From Cinclus cinclus (lineage: Eukaryota; Chordata; Aves; Passeriformes; Cinclidae), in assembly GCF_963662255.1 (NCBI RefSeq), contig NC_085060.1:11719630-11783629 (forward strand): a DNA stretch of 64,000 bases, read 5' to 3'. The notes under the pieces were generated by a model. That model saw only the letters and a program-made list of their open reading frames with translations, was not told the DNA's origin and did no database searches. Both the position numbers and the translations under genes were made by a program. Shown piece by piece: positions 48,001 to 60,616 of this stretch. How positions within the stretch are numbered: position 1 is the stretch's first letter; every line of letters begins with the position of its first letter.

Positions 48001-50799
48001 TTGGAATTCGAAGAACATATTTAGTTTAACGTAGATTTAGTAGTGAAAAGTTTCAGGTGTTCTGAAACTTGCTGTTGAGATCTGTTGAGAATCCCAGCTC
48101 TTACACTGCCCAAACCCTCTGCCCTGGTTGCAAGACAAACATCTTACAGAAATTTTCTTTCCTCTTTAGTCTATTCATGTAAAATTATGCTTTTCAGCCT
48201 GTCTGTCTGAAGTGAGGAAAGGGGAACGGTAACAGGGAGAGGAAAAGGAGAAGGTTGCCTCCATGTAAATGAATTATTTTTCTCTCAAGGTCCTTGCAGT
48301 AATAGAAATAATTGCTTTGTTTAATGAAATTCAGGAACTCCTCCAAATAACAGTTTATCCCTAGCCTAATAACAATGCTTGAGAAGCACAGGTGGAGGCC
48401 AAGCCAACTCCCTTTTAAGTCCAACTCGCTTTTAAGTTCACCTCCTCATGCTACACCCCAAAATCTCATGCACAGCTTCAAACTAGATTCTCTTCAACCA
48501 AACACCAAACTGATCCACAGTTACACTGTGAAGTTACATGAGATGTTCAGGCCAGGATGGAAAGTCTGCAGAGTTAGAGAGACTTAGCTCCTTAAAATAA
48601 TGTTGCCCTTGTATAGAGAGTGAGTCAATTGAAACTGGGATATTGATGTGACTTGCTCCTACAGCAGGTCACATCAAAATACATTTCTAGGAAAGAGTTC
48701 CTTTAGACCTTTCCTTTGGAGCACTAGTATGACATTGACTCAAGAGCAGAAAAGATACCAGAGGACAGCAAAGCCAGCTACAAGATGAGCAGCCTGGAAA
48801 TATGGACTCTAAAATTTCCTAAACCAGAGATTTTACCCAAGTTTTCTTCAGGACTTTACTAGGAGAGTTGTGTAGACTGGAGGATGTCAATGATAGGTAA
48901 AGGATGTGAGCAGTGGGATGAATGTGGCCTTGAGCACAGGCTCAAACTTGGTCCTCCATCACTCTGAAAAATGTAGCTTGTAAACATGTTCCTGTGAAAA
49001 TATTTTGGACACTGTCCATGTACATATAGACTTATTACCAATGATCTTGGGGACTCATAAACAGAACAAAGCCTGTGTCCCTTAGATTTGACAGGCTGCA
49101 TAAGAAAAAGAAGGTTTAACTAGGAACGTATCTGTTTCTGACAAGAGAATGATGGATGGGGCCCCTTTATTCACACTGACAGAAATATCTTTGTTGACGA
49201 GCTGTGTGTTTTGCAAAAGAGAAGGAATGGTGACTACCTAGCTTTACATACATGAGGTGAAATATTGCATTTTAGACTGGAATGTATAATTTCATAGATT
49301 ATTAGTTTTGTTTGACTGACTGCAAAACTGGTATTTCAGGGTTTAGCACTTCAATGATTTATGGCCTTGTCAGTGAAGTTTTAATATGCTTTGTGTGTGC
49401 AGATGTTTCTGCAGTTGTGACATGCTATAAAAAATCACAATGGTCAATTGCCCTCCAGTGCTTTTCATGCCAAGTCTGTGGCAGAAAAGTCAAAGGATTG
49501 TGTAGTGGAGCAGCAATGACTAGCAGGGATAGTTTCGTCATTAACCTGTGATTTCTTATTGTTACCAGTGCTTGGAGCCCTCTGTGCTTCCAAAAGTGTC
49601 AAGAACAGAAAGATTAATTGAAATAAAGAAAGACAGAAAATTCAACTGAAAGCATTGCAACAATAACACCTTTTGTATGTACAGACCTGACTTCCTGATA
49701 TCTAATTTGGGGCTAAATTTCTCCAATAGCTAAATAGAAACAACCTTAGAAACAAATCCCCCTCATGTCTCTTCAAAATTATTTTCTCCTAACTGGAAAA
49801 GCTGACTCCTCAAAAAATCCCAAGCAGGATTGGTTGGAATAAGTGGCTTTTGTTGTTCATGAAGCATGGCACTTAAAGTAAGATGTTCTCTCCAACTGGT
49901 TTGGGGTCCAATCAGGGTGTGGAAGAAACAGCATCTACAGCAGTGCTGCTTAATTCAGGAATATCTGTATAATCTTTTGACACACATTTCTATAAAACCT
50001 GAATAAATTTAAACTTCAAAGCACCCTCTGTTCTCAGAAGCAGCACTCACTAGATCCCAAGACTCCTGACAGCTAAAGATCTGGTCGTTAGATTTTGTTT
50101 GTTTTAATGTTTATTTTTATCCTTCTGTTCCATTCATAGAATTTTCAAAGTTGTGTTCACTACCTATAATTTTGGTTTGCTTGGAATAATTTGTCTCATC
50201 CTAGGCCTGTGAAAGAACAGAGAACGGTGATACTACATTGTTCTGTGGCAGATCAGGGGTAACACAGTCAGTTTGGCAGCTTATTGGGAATTTGCATAAT
50301 TTATTCTGCCTTCTTCCTACCTTCCTACTAATTTCTCAGTCAGTCACCGTTTTCATGTTTTGTTTGACAGACTTATTTTCAGTCTAACTGAGGTCATTAA
50401 ATTGCAAAGGAAACTAATGAGTATGAGCACTACAACACTCCCACACAGACAGGCTCTTCCAACTGTGTGCCTACGTGGCACACAAAGCCCTCACACAACT
50501 CTACCAGATTTGTTGAGTAACAGTGATGTATCAGAACAATACATCGCTTTAAAAAATAGCTCTTCTTTCATATACATGTAAGTAAGAATACAAGTAAACA
50601 AAACTAAATTGTAAAAGTTGTGATTTATTCTTAGAGAATGTTTGGCAAATGAAGTCAATGTACATCTAAAATTGATGTGTCTGCTACATGTTGTTGTTAG
50701 GTAGCTCCTAAGAAGAAAACAAAAACCAAAAGTTGAGCAGTTTTTTCCCCACTGCTTAATTGACTGATTTATCCAAAGGAGTAATATTAAAAGGATATT
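45011..50799. other. AT-rich non-coding DNA
   Basis: No gene or repeat family recognised. Small features: a duplicated TATCTTTCT near 46,030-46,050, a TATATG stretch near 46,078-46,092, a repeated GGCTCTAG with CCAGCTGTC near 46,520-46,560, and an A13 run near 47,520. A plus-strand donor-like GGAAAG followed by GTAAGAT lies near 46,752 without a convincing exon. Confidence 0.45.
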
Positions 50800-50860
50800 C
50801 ACACACATACACACACAAAAAGGAAAGAAAAAAGGGAAAAAAAAAGAGAGAAAAAAGAGC
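50800..50860. repeat. CA-rich then purine-rich low-complexity tract
   Basis: ACACACATACACACAC followed by about 45 bases of only A and G. A polypurine tract of this sort can form triplex DNA. No transposon is attached. Confidence 0.8.
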
Positions 50861-52275
50861 TGAGTTTCATCATCATCCAAGAATATAGCTGCTCTTCCAC
50901 AGCATGGAGCCAGCAGCAGGTCTGACTGTTGTATTGCTGTAAGTACCCTGACCCTTAAACCCTTCCACATTTCTCCATGGACCCTGCATGCCCCTGCATA
51001 AAGCTCAGACAGGTTGAAGAACACATGAGAAATCAGCAGTTTAGTTCAAGATTGTGAAATTCAATGACTGTGGGATATTTAAGCCTGGATAGCTCCTGCC
51101 CTTCCAGCTTTATCATTAGCTGCCTACATTACCAGTGGCTTTCAGTACCACTACTGCTACTACTACTAATCACTGAGGTTTAAGAAATAGTTTTAGGAAC
51201 TTGCTATTTAAGAACTTTGTTAGAGAGATGCAAAACCACAAAGTAACTAACTTCTCTGATGTTTACTATCCTAAACAGTCAACATCTGACTTCATAATTT
51301 CTTTTTTATAAAAAGAAAATCAACACATTAGGCTTAAATTTAGCTGTGAGAAATAGACAAGCCTTTAAAAAATTACTATGAGTAGGCAAACACATGGCAA
51401 CAGATTTTAGCTCAACTAGAATATGAACAAACTCCCATATGGTTGCATGAGCAATCATGACCAAAACAAGACTATATATCTTGTAAAAGGAATAACAAAC
51501 AACCATGTTTTGACAAAAAAACCCCATCCACTGCTTTATTTGCATGGAAAAAATAACTGTTTTTCTGAAAGTTTAACTACAGGAATTTCTGGATTACTAA
51601 ACACAAAATGTCCTTTACCAAGCTGATTCCAGAAGTAACAGATGCTCATAAACAGCATATATTCTTATTTTCTGTAGAAAAAGTCATAAAAACTGCATAA
51701 CAAAAAATATATTTATGTATTACATACAGATACAAATATCTTCTGAAATTAGAATTCAGAGAAAGTAAACTGTACATTAGGTGAAAAAGGGCATAAATCA
51801 ACACATATCCAGGCATCCTCACAGAAAAAAATGTATTCAATATTCCCATGGAAGTCCAGACAGTGAATGATATATGCAGCCTCTACTTACAGGGTAACTT
51901 TCTGGGTCCTCTGCAGTAGCACTGCAGGGCTGGGAAGTTCAAAGCTCCAGAGCAATAAACTCAGAGCAGAATATCTGCTTCCCTGCCAAAGGTTTCATTT
52001 GTTGTACAACCCTAGAGATAATATCTTCATATCTTGTACACAAGGAGGGGATAGGATGGCTCACTGGCCATTAGAGAAAAGTTCTTTACCTAGCAGCTCT
52101 TTACAGATTTCAGTACAACTGCACTCAGGCTCTAACATTAAGCTTATTGCACTGCAAATTGCAGGAAAATGACTTTTTTTTTCTGTTTGAAATGAATGTT
52201 AACTATTCTTATTCAAACATTATAGCAAATAAACAGCAATATAATACTAAATAAACAAAACAAGAATGCATTTAA
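50861..52275. other. AT-rich non-coding DNA, nothing recognised
   Basis: Includes a short CTACTACTACTA run near 51,155-51,165. The 177-codon minus-strand frame that crosses the tract at 50,800-50,860 (50,491-51,024) has a Phe/Leu-rich core produced by the polypurine strand and is not called as a gene. Confidence 0.45.
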
Positions 52276-52292
52276 ATTCTATGATTCTATGA
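52276..52292 (+). mobile_element. Possible CR1 tail remnant (ATTCTATGATTCTATGA)
   Basis: Exact match to the terminal ATTCTATG repeats that end CR1 elements, in sense orientation, with no recognisable CR1 body upstream. It could be an extremely 5'-truncated insertion or a chance 17-mer; the former is plausible because CR1 truncation is often severe. Confidence 0.35.
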
Positions 52293-55200
52293 GATATCCT
52301 GTCCTCATTAAAAGAATTCTCTGCAATTTTGATGTATTTTCCCGACAAACTTCTCCACCATTTTCCAGGTGACATGTCTGACTTCAAAATCTCTTTTCAA
52401 ACAATCTGCTGTCGCTAATGCAGTAGAAATTCAAATAAATTGTGCTAGAGAAGCAGGCTGAATCAACATGCAGACAAAGTGCAACCCCTATATTTGTTCA
52501 ATATTAATTGCACTTCTGTCTAGTTCAGTATTGGACATCTGTCTCAAAGCCATCAAGAGGATGTCAGTTGTAAGGAATAACACGATGCTGAATAAGATGT
52601 GTTTGAACCAACAGCCTGAACCACTGTGTCAAAACCTGTCACAAACATCACCTATAATCCATCTCCCTTTATAGCACAAGGTAAGTTCACAGAACAATCA
52701 AAAAATGTTAAATTGATTAAAAATTATCTCACAATATGTTGATACATTAATTGAGATGTTAACAATAGCTACCTCCATACTTTTACTATACTGTGTTATA
52801 CTGCAGGAGACAGCATAGAGAATTTCTAAAGTAAATAGAAAATAATTGTATTAAGTTGCACTGGAATTTGCTAAATATTTGTGAATTCAGTATCAGGAAC
52901 TTCATGTCCTCACTGAATAATGGTACCAACATGGCATCAACTGACCAATATTTGGAGGTTTAAATTTCCAAATTTCAAAGGACTTTGCAAGAGATATGTA
53001 TCAGCATCCCCAGCCAAGGCACAAAGAAGTCCCTTGAGACCTGGTGCAACATTTTATCCATTACCTTTCCTGGATACCACTGAAGAATAACTGGGTAAGA
53101 GACAACAGAATTTGCCTTCTAAGGAGACATACCGTGGACTGTGTGTACTGGAAACAACACTTTGAAAAAGCCAGAGATGTCTCAATGCACATGATGTTCC
53201 CACTGCAGAGCTCTGGTGGGAGCTGCTGAGGCTGAGCAGTGCCTGCACAGGCAATGAGCATTTGAGCCCTCTCAAGCTGTCAGTGCTCTTCCAATGGACA
53301 TCTTTTGCTGGCAATGTCATAAAATGGTTATGCCAGGAAGAGAATCAAAATACTCTCAGGTTTTGCCCATACTTACTCTTCATCCTACAAACTCCATTTC
53401 AACTGTTGGCGGTGATTATTAAGGCCAAGAAGTTATCCACACTGAGAATTCGTGCAAACCATGAAGGGCATGTTGAAAAGTGACTTCAGAATCTCCATAG
53501 AAACCCCTCCTTTAATCTGTATGGCCAGTAGGTTTTAGAGTTCAAAACAGGAAGCTTACATGCAATAGCTTTTCAATTTGTAACTAACTGCTCACTATCA
53601 AGTTATGTTTTCCTCTCCTACCCTTTTTAAACACTATTAAGGTCTTTTACAAAACCAGTTTTAATTATACAGAGAATACCATGGAAGACTTGCAAGATAT
53701 ATGTTCTTTTTCTTTACACCTGCCAGAAACTGCTGTATATTAAATGTGATTTAGACAAATTGGGCTGTTTGCCAGTAATGAGCTGAAAAGAACATCTGTC
53801 ACGTGTAACACATGGAAATTCACCTCTAGCAAACCAGTCTGGTGGTTGTGAATCTTAGTTTGTTTCTAGCTGTTTTTTGATTTGTGGCCAATCACTCTTG
53901 ACCTCTGAAGAGGACTAAGACATTTCTAGATTTGTAACTTTTTAGACATACACTTGTTTACTCTGTAGTATCAGATTTTGATGCAGGCTTTCACTATAGA
54001 TAAAATGCATAGATTGTTCTAGTAGTTTCATGTTAATCTTCTATAGACAGAGATATTAATGATTCACAATAGAAACATGTACAAGATGATTGTAAATCAG
54101 TAGAGATATTTAATTTTAGAAATTTTTCCAACAGAAGACTTAATTTTCTGGAGCTCTTTTTTCCCTTTGGAAATCACAACAGGTCTGACAAAGTGGCCAG
54201 ATTCATCCTCACAATGCTGCCCTGAGGTCAGTGGTGTCAAACTGAAGTTTGACATTGAAGTATGAAGTTTCTTCAGGCTAACGCCACTGGGATTTCACAT
54301 TAGACAAATAACAGGGACTTTGAACAAGCTTAGAACTTCTTATTATTGCCTTTAAGAGATATAATTTGTGGGATTCCCACACGGAGCACTATGCTTAAAA
54401 GCATTGGGCAACAGTTCTCTAGATCATTTCAATTTCTTTAAAAAAGGAAAATTTTCTTGTTGCCAGAAAAATGACACACCTGACTTCTGCTCTGAGTAAT
54501 GCCCTCCTGGAACACCATTCATTTCGATAACTCTTAAAGCAGATACTAAAAATAATTTAAATATCAGCATGGATATGTATTTTGCTGTGCTTACACAATC
54601 CTCCAGGCTAAAGAATGAATGTGAAGTTTCATTACTTTAAATGGGCTATGTATTTATAAGTTTGGGGAATTCTACAGCCTAGTAGGATAAGAACACCTAA
54701 AACAATGTAAAATATCTTAAATGTGTCCATGGTTCTCTATTATAGATTTAATTCTGAAGAAACACAAGATTTTTATCCTGTTCCAGGCATACTTCGTATT
54801 ACCTTGAAATTCCAACTCACCAGACAGTGGTATCTATCAGTGTTCACCACTTTAATTTTTTAAAAACACTTTCTAATTAGTGAGAAATGAGAAATGTGCC
54901 TTCCACATGCCAATACAGCTAACACAGACCAGGAGGAGGTGACCATTTCCTAGTAGGGTTTTCAACATGACTACAAATTTTCCAGGTCAAAACTGGAAAA
55001 ATTGCTTCTCAGTTAAACCAGAACAAAAATAAGTTTGCCCTTCTGGTTATTGTTCCATGAAGCAGCAGGGCAAAGCAGCAAATTTGTAGCGTGCTAAAAA
55101 TCAAGAGCAATTGTTATACCAGTAGTATTCCCCTCACAATAGTATTATTCAGAGTGGAAAACTGACACTGTAAGTCACAGAAACAATTACTGTCTGATGC

Positions 55201-57462
55201 TGGAGAAGTTCAGAATCTGTTCTTATGTTCCTTATCTTAGGGCTAAACAGTCACATAAAAACAGGATTTTTTTTTAGCGCATGACAATTGAGGAAACAAA
55301 AATAGTTTGGCTAGTTTATATAAGTGTCTTTGAAAATGCAGATTTTCTGCCTTACATAGTACAACTAACTAGACAGATGAAATGAGAGGTTAGCAAAAGA
55401 AACAAGCTTTGGAAAGCTTCTCACAGCATGCAATAGGCTGCAAAAGTGTATTCTTGGTATCAGTAATGTGTATCAGTTGGAGGTAATTTTTTTCCATGTT
55501 CATTTTCTCTCTACTTCCCACGAGAATATTTCAGAGATTACTGTATAATTATAATCAACAGTTATTTTATGAGGCCGACAAGACCTCCCTGAACTAAATG
55601 ACTTTTCCCTTTTAGTCACAAGACTTTCTATAGCACTAGCAATTTCTTTAAGTGGTCAATCATACAAATTCAAAAAATGAATAGCAATCTTTATTAATAC
55701 TGGGTTCAGCTGCTTTATCCAGTGATGAATATATCTTACACTATATATATTTTTATGTGCAGTCACTTCTATTTTTGTTAATTTTTCAATCTGAAATGAA
55801 AAGTTTGATAGTAGGAGATTTTGACTAGGACTGTAGCTGTACCTAAAAAAAAATATATTTATAAAGCATTAGTATCTTTTGTTGCTTCTGTGATCATTGC
55901 ATATTCCTTTTCATTATTTTCCTTATAATTTGAAGGCTGATGTGCAATTCACCACTGTGGAATGGCCAGGTGGAAGGAATATTTTCAAAGTCATTTATAC
56001 TTGGAACAAATCGGAGTAGTTAAAAGAAGCACTAACAAGGGAGGACTCCACTGACTCCACTTACAGCCTGAAATTCCTTTTACAATTGACATTTTTCTCC
56101 TTTGAACTCTGACAGAATATAATAAGGAAAGACTTAAATAAAGTAGAGACGTGATACTTTAAGTGTTGCAATGAAAGATGTCATTTATAATGGTAATCAC
56201 AAGTGTATGTTACATCCTATTGTACGTACCTGGTTTTTGTACATGATTTACAAGTTTCACTGATAGTGATTAAGCTTTATAAAGCTCATAAGGAGTTAGT
56301 AATTCCCAACTGGAAACACATCAAAATTATTTTTATTTCCACGTGGGGGAAGAATCTCTGCTCTGAATATAAGACAAAATATACCAAATAGTCATAGGAA
56401 AAATGAGACCAAAAAAGTAGGTGCTGGGTTTAGAATACCATGAGCAAAGTGCTGACAAGTTCTTTTGGAGCAGCACAGAAGAGAGCACTGTGGGGCTGAG
56501 GCAGAGAAACAACGTGGCTGGGCAGATGTTTGCAGGCAAAGGCAGCACCAAGGCAAGCACAGGGCTGGGCAGGCAAAAGTTGACCTCCTTGTAGCCGATT
56601 AAGAGGGGATAGAAAGGAAGATAAAGTTTTAAGTCTGATGAGGAAGATCCGAAATAAAAGATGTGTTGAGGAGTGATACAGTCAGAACCAGGGGCTGGGA
56701 TGATAAATGAGCTCTGCAACAGAATCGTGGATAAACTGCAATTCCAGCACGGTTAAACAGGAGAGGTGCAGCTGAAAGAAGGAAAGCCAGATGCCATTCC
56801 TGACCATGCTATTTGCAACAGCAATTGTTCGACTGTTAAGTAGAAGGTGAATGGAGAAACAAAATTTCTCTGGACAGTTCTAGAGCAGAATTACATCAGA
56901 GCAAGTGAAGAAGAGGCTGTATGCCAGCTCTCAGAGCAACTTGGGACTAGAACTCAGCTCTTCCTCACTGCTGCCCCTGTCTTTGTGGGAACCTTGAGGC
57001 AAGGCTAATTTCCCAGCAGCACAGCTCTTGCTGCCTTTTTTCCTTTGCTTTAAATAAATTAATGTACAGGCATGAGGGACAGTTTCTTCAATTTAACTAA
57101 CTAAGAATCCCTAAAGCCGACAGCCAAACCTTTATAAGCATAGATAGGAAAAAAAATGGTTTGGAAAAGGTAGTTAGAAGTCACTAGGAAAAGTCCAGGC
57201 TAAGCTAATAAAAAAAAAAAGAAAAAGCTCAGTAAGACCAGGGTTTTACTTACAGCCCTTCAGCCATTTCTGTATACAAGCACAGTTGAGCTGCTGAGAT
57301 TTGTTCATACAGTGAGCATTCCTGCCAAGCTTCTACCATTATCTCTAATTAAGAAACATTTCTTTTGAAATTAAAATATTCCCATGGTCACATTATTCAC
57401 TTTCTTTAGTTTGTTCTGTACACAAAAAAGCTACTGGCCTGGAAACATCATTTACTTAAATT
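52293..57462. other. AT-rich non-coding DNA
   Basis: A perfect plus-strand donor (AGCACAAG followed by GTAAGTTC) ends at 52,680, but the frames behind it are closed, one by a TAG about ten bases before the donor. Open frames at 52,468, 53,044 and 53,054 are chance-like. A GC-richer stretch near 56,440-56,720 with a 128-codon Leu/Pro-rich minus-strand frame is unclassified, possibly an old repeat. Confidence 0.45.
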
Positions 57463-57482
57463 AAAAAAAAAAAAAAAAAAAA
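57463..57482. repeat. Poly(A) run of 20
   Basis: Twenty consecutive A's on the plus strand. No retrotransposed sequence is recognised upstream, so it is scored as a simple homopolymer. Confidence 0.9.
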
Positions 57483-60400
57483 GAAACCCACAAGGTGTGT
57501 GTTAGTGAGATAACACATGCTCCACTGGCCTTAAAATGATCCATAAAAGGACTATCTTACAATACCACACTCTTAGAAATGTCTTATTGTGATAATGAAA
57601 TGGCACCGAAGTTCATTTTTTAATAGAAAAGCTGTGTTCATCCACATACTATGAATATTATTAGACAATTTCAAGCAAACCCTACTCAACCTTTATGTTA
57701 TCCTGAGGTATAGCAGAGAAGTACACACTGAATTATTTAATATATTAATTATATAATGTAATAATATGTGATAGTTATCAGATGCATTCTTTATCTATAT
57801 ATTTATCAACATCACAAGATTGTAAGGGCCTAGAAGGTGGCTCACTGCTTTGTAAGTCTCCAGTAAATTCTGGACAGGAGACTGCCATTCCTTCTGTATC
57901 AATAATACTGTTAATATGGAAAGGAGAAAGTAAATCAGAATTTATTTAAAGGTCCATTTCTCCCCCGCCCCCAGATTTTATATTTCTGTCATTATTACTG
58001 ATTTTTTTCTACTGGAAAATTACCAGTATTAGAGATACTAAACATTCCTACCATGTGCAGTGCTCTATAATTAATATTACAGACAACCAATATATATTTG
58101 CTGCCTGGACAGTCGTAACTAAGACACTTTGAAAGCAATGAATCTGCAAGACAGGAAGAAGGGATAACATTTATGATCCTGCAGATTTTCAGCCACAATC
58201 AGAGTACATATCAAGGGCACTTGTTTCACAGCAATGCTGGAGCCTGTCCTTAAGGGCTTGACTCCTCCCATTTCTCCTGGCAAAAGGGCACTATTCAAAC
58301 ACAGAAGCAGAATCAGAAGGTCTATCACATTATTCTCCTTTTCCATTCTTCTCTAGCTGGTGGCTAAAATAGACACCAACTCTCCAGTCCAACTCTTTCC
58401 ACAGATTACTTCCTAAATCTTTGTTTCAGCTCCACAATGAACTAAGAAAAATATTTTTTGTAGTTTTGTAAAATGTTCTTCTCTCAATGAAATGGTAGAA
58501 ATGAAAGTGATTAAATTGTTCTACCCAGGGAGTAAAAATTTTTAAACTACTTAAACACTCTAAAAAGGCTATCTACAGCTTCTGCCTTCAAAAAGCAAAA
58601 AGACTGATAAGAAAACCAGAAAAATAGGTCAGAAGAAAAAAAAAATTTCCAGCCCATTTCAGTGTGATATTTGAAATTAGAGTAAGAAACAGTGAATAAT
58701 GGCCTAGAAATTTCTTTCTGAAGTCATGTTTTGTCTCCTCACTGTCTTTGTATATGACATACATAGTCATAAGGGATAATGTTAGTTCTTTATTTTAACC
58801 GAATATTAAGATAATGGAAGAAATTGGCTAGTCACTTGTGAAATATTATAGCAATAAAAGTCTTTTGTGGAAGATGAATCTTCTTTAAAATAGTAGGAGG
58901 GTGTCAATAAGTGAAGAGAAATGTGAATATCACTTATATTTATTGAGACTGCAGCATTTATCAAACTCATCAACATTTAATTGGAGTTAATATACGTGCT
59001 AGCTTTTTATTTCTTCTCTACTAATTTATTTGTACCCTATATTTATTAATAAAGTGCTAAGCTTACTGGCTGTTAACTTTTTTTGGCTTTTATCTTAACT
59101 CTTTTTTGTCTTTTATCTTCCATCTTTAAATAAATGCGCATTTGTATTACACCTGTAGCATTCATTTGGTGGGATAGCTGGGCTGCTCTTCAAATGCATT
59201 AGTACTTCCTACAGTGTACGTGCACATTAACAATCCCCTTCTCATGTCTTAGAAGCATTATAAGTAAAAATCTAGGAATTCTGGCATTTCAAGTCGGTAA
59301 AAACACTTTTTCTGCATATATTTCTAAACCATAGCTTTATGTTTATTAAGGAATTATATGCTAACCATATTAGAGAAGTGGCTTGAGAGGCAATTCCATT
59401 AATGATTGCAATGGAATGGGTCCAGGTGTGAATCTGAAGGTTGCTTGAACTTGGAAACAAATCTAAATAACTTGGCTATCCCAGGCACTAATGTTTCAGG
59501 ACCTGTGACAGAAAGCAGAGGAGAGCAGCCATCTCACACAAGGCCCCCTTTTCTTTCAGGGAAAAGAAGGAGCTATTAGAAAAACAGGAACTCACAGGCG
59601 TGCAGTTTTTGGCATTTATCTTTTAACGTCATGTTGAGCTGCCCCTGTAGGTTCAGCTGTATCCCGTGGGCACCAGACACCTGCTCACCCTTTTGTCCTT
59701 GGGGCACTCAGGAGCCAGGCATCCAAGGGCAGCTGCAGCAGCCCTGGGCCAGTTCTCTGCTTTCCCTGTGCCTGACATTATGTGGTGTGACAAGAACACA
59801 TCCCGCTCTGGCGGGGGCAAGGGATGGAGGCAATAGGGCCCACCCAGGAAATTTAGGAAGAGCACTCTGGTTGTTCTGGCTGTGGCAGCTATCTTTCCTA
59901 GTGCTCCTCTGGATACTACTGAACTGGGACTGGAAAAATTATTTGTGTAAAGAAATTACAGAAAGATGACTCAATGATTGTATTTTACGGGAATCCGCAG
60001 ACCTATTGGGACACTTATATTATTGAATTTTCCTATTGATAGATTCCTCTTCTGAATGTAAAAGAGCAATCCTGCATTAATGTATGAATGCAGAGTTCAT
60101 GAGACTCCCTAACCAGCTGCTCATTAAATAGTAATGTCATTCTTGAGTAAGGGAAATGGAGAATCCAGTGGTCATTTTAACTGCTGTCTAATGGCTCAAC
60201 GAAAGGTATTTGCACAACACAGTGAAAGACAATTTTTTTACTGCAGTTCATATTTCAAGCCTGAATTTGTAGTAGCTGGAGCATGATTTCTACAAAATCC
60301 TCAGATGCACTGTGAGTTGTAAATTCCTACTACACTTGTAAACAGGATGTGTTGTTTACAGCTTTAGATCCACTAAATATTTGTGGATTTGCTTCCTCAG

Positions 60401-60602
60401 CTATAGCAGGAACTTACTGGTGATAACTCCCTGCCTTGTTCAATAACTTCCAGTAATTATCATGAAGAAAATGCGATAAATTCATGTAATAGACTGCCCC
60501 TTTGCTATAATATATAATGAGAAGCAATCAATGCTCCTTACAATGAGGAGAAGAAATACAACTGTGTTTTATTTTATAGCTTTAGAAGTGCTGCTTTGAA
60601 AA
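57483..60602. other. Non-coding DNA with a GC-richer patch
   Basis: Mostly AT-rich. Positions 59,640-59,900 are noticeably GC-richer and open on both strands (112 codons plus, 70 codons minus), without a recognised protein or repeat family. It may be a decayed transposon. Confidence 0.4.
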
Positions 60603-60616
60603 CCACCAGAGGGAGT
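60603..60616. promoter_or_regulatory. CTCF-core-like motif
   Basis: CCACCAGAGGGAGT resembles the CTCF core CCACYAGRKGGCR, with the last positions off consensus. Single motif matches of this kind are common by chance; binding is not implied. Confidence 0.2.

Noticed and set aside
50491..51024. 177-codon minus-strand open frame
   Set aside because: Crosses a polypurine/CA low-complexity tract that supplies its Phe/Leu/Cys-rich core; no domain recognised.
52468..52680. Perfect plus-strand donor AAG/GTAAGTT as the end of a coding exon
   Set aside because: The open frame leading to it stops just before the donor, and the other frames are closed.
56333..56719. 128-codon Leu/Pro-rich minus-strand frame
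   Set aside because: Locally higher GC lengthens the frame; apparent hydrophobic segments are not a recognisable membrane protein.
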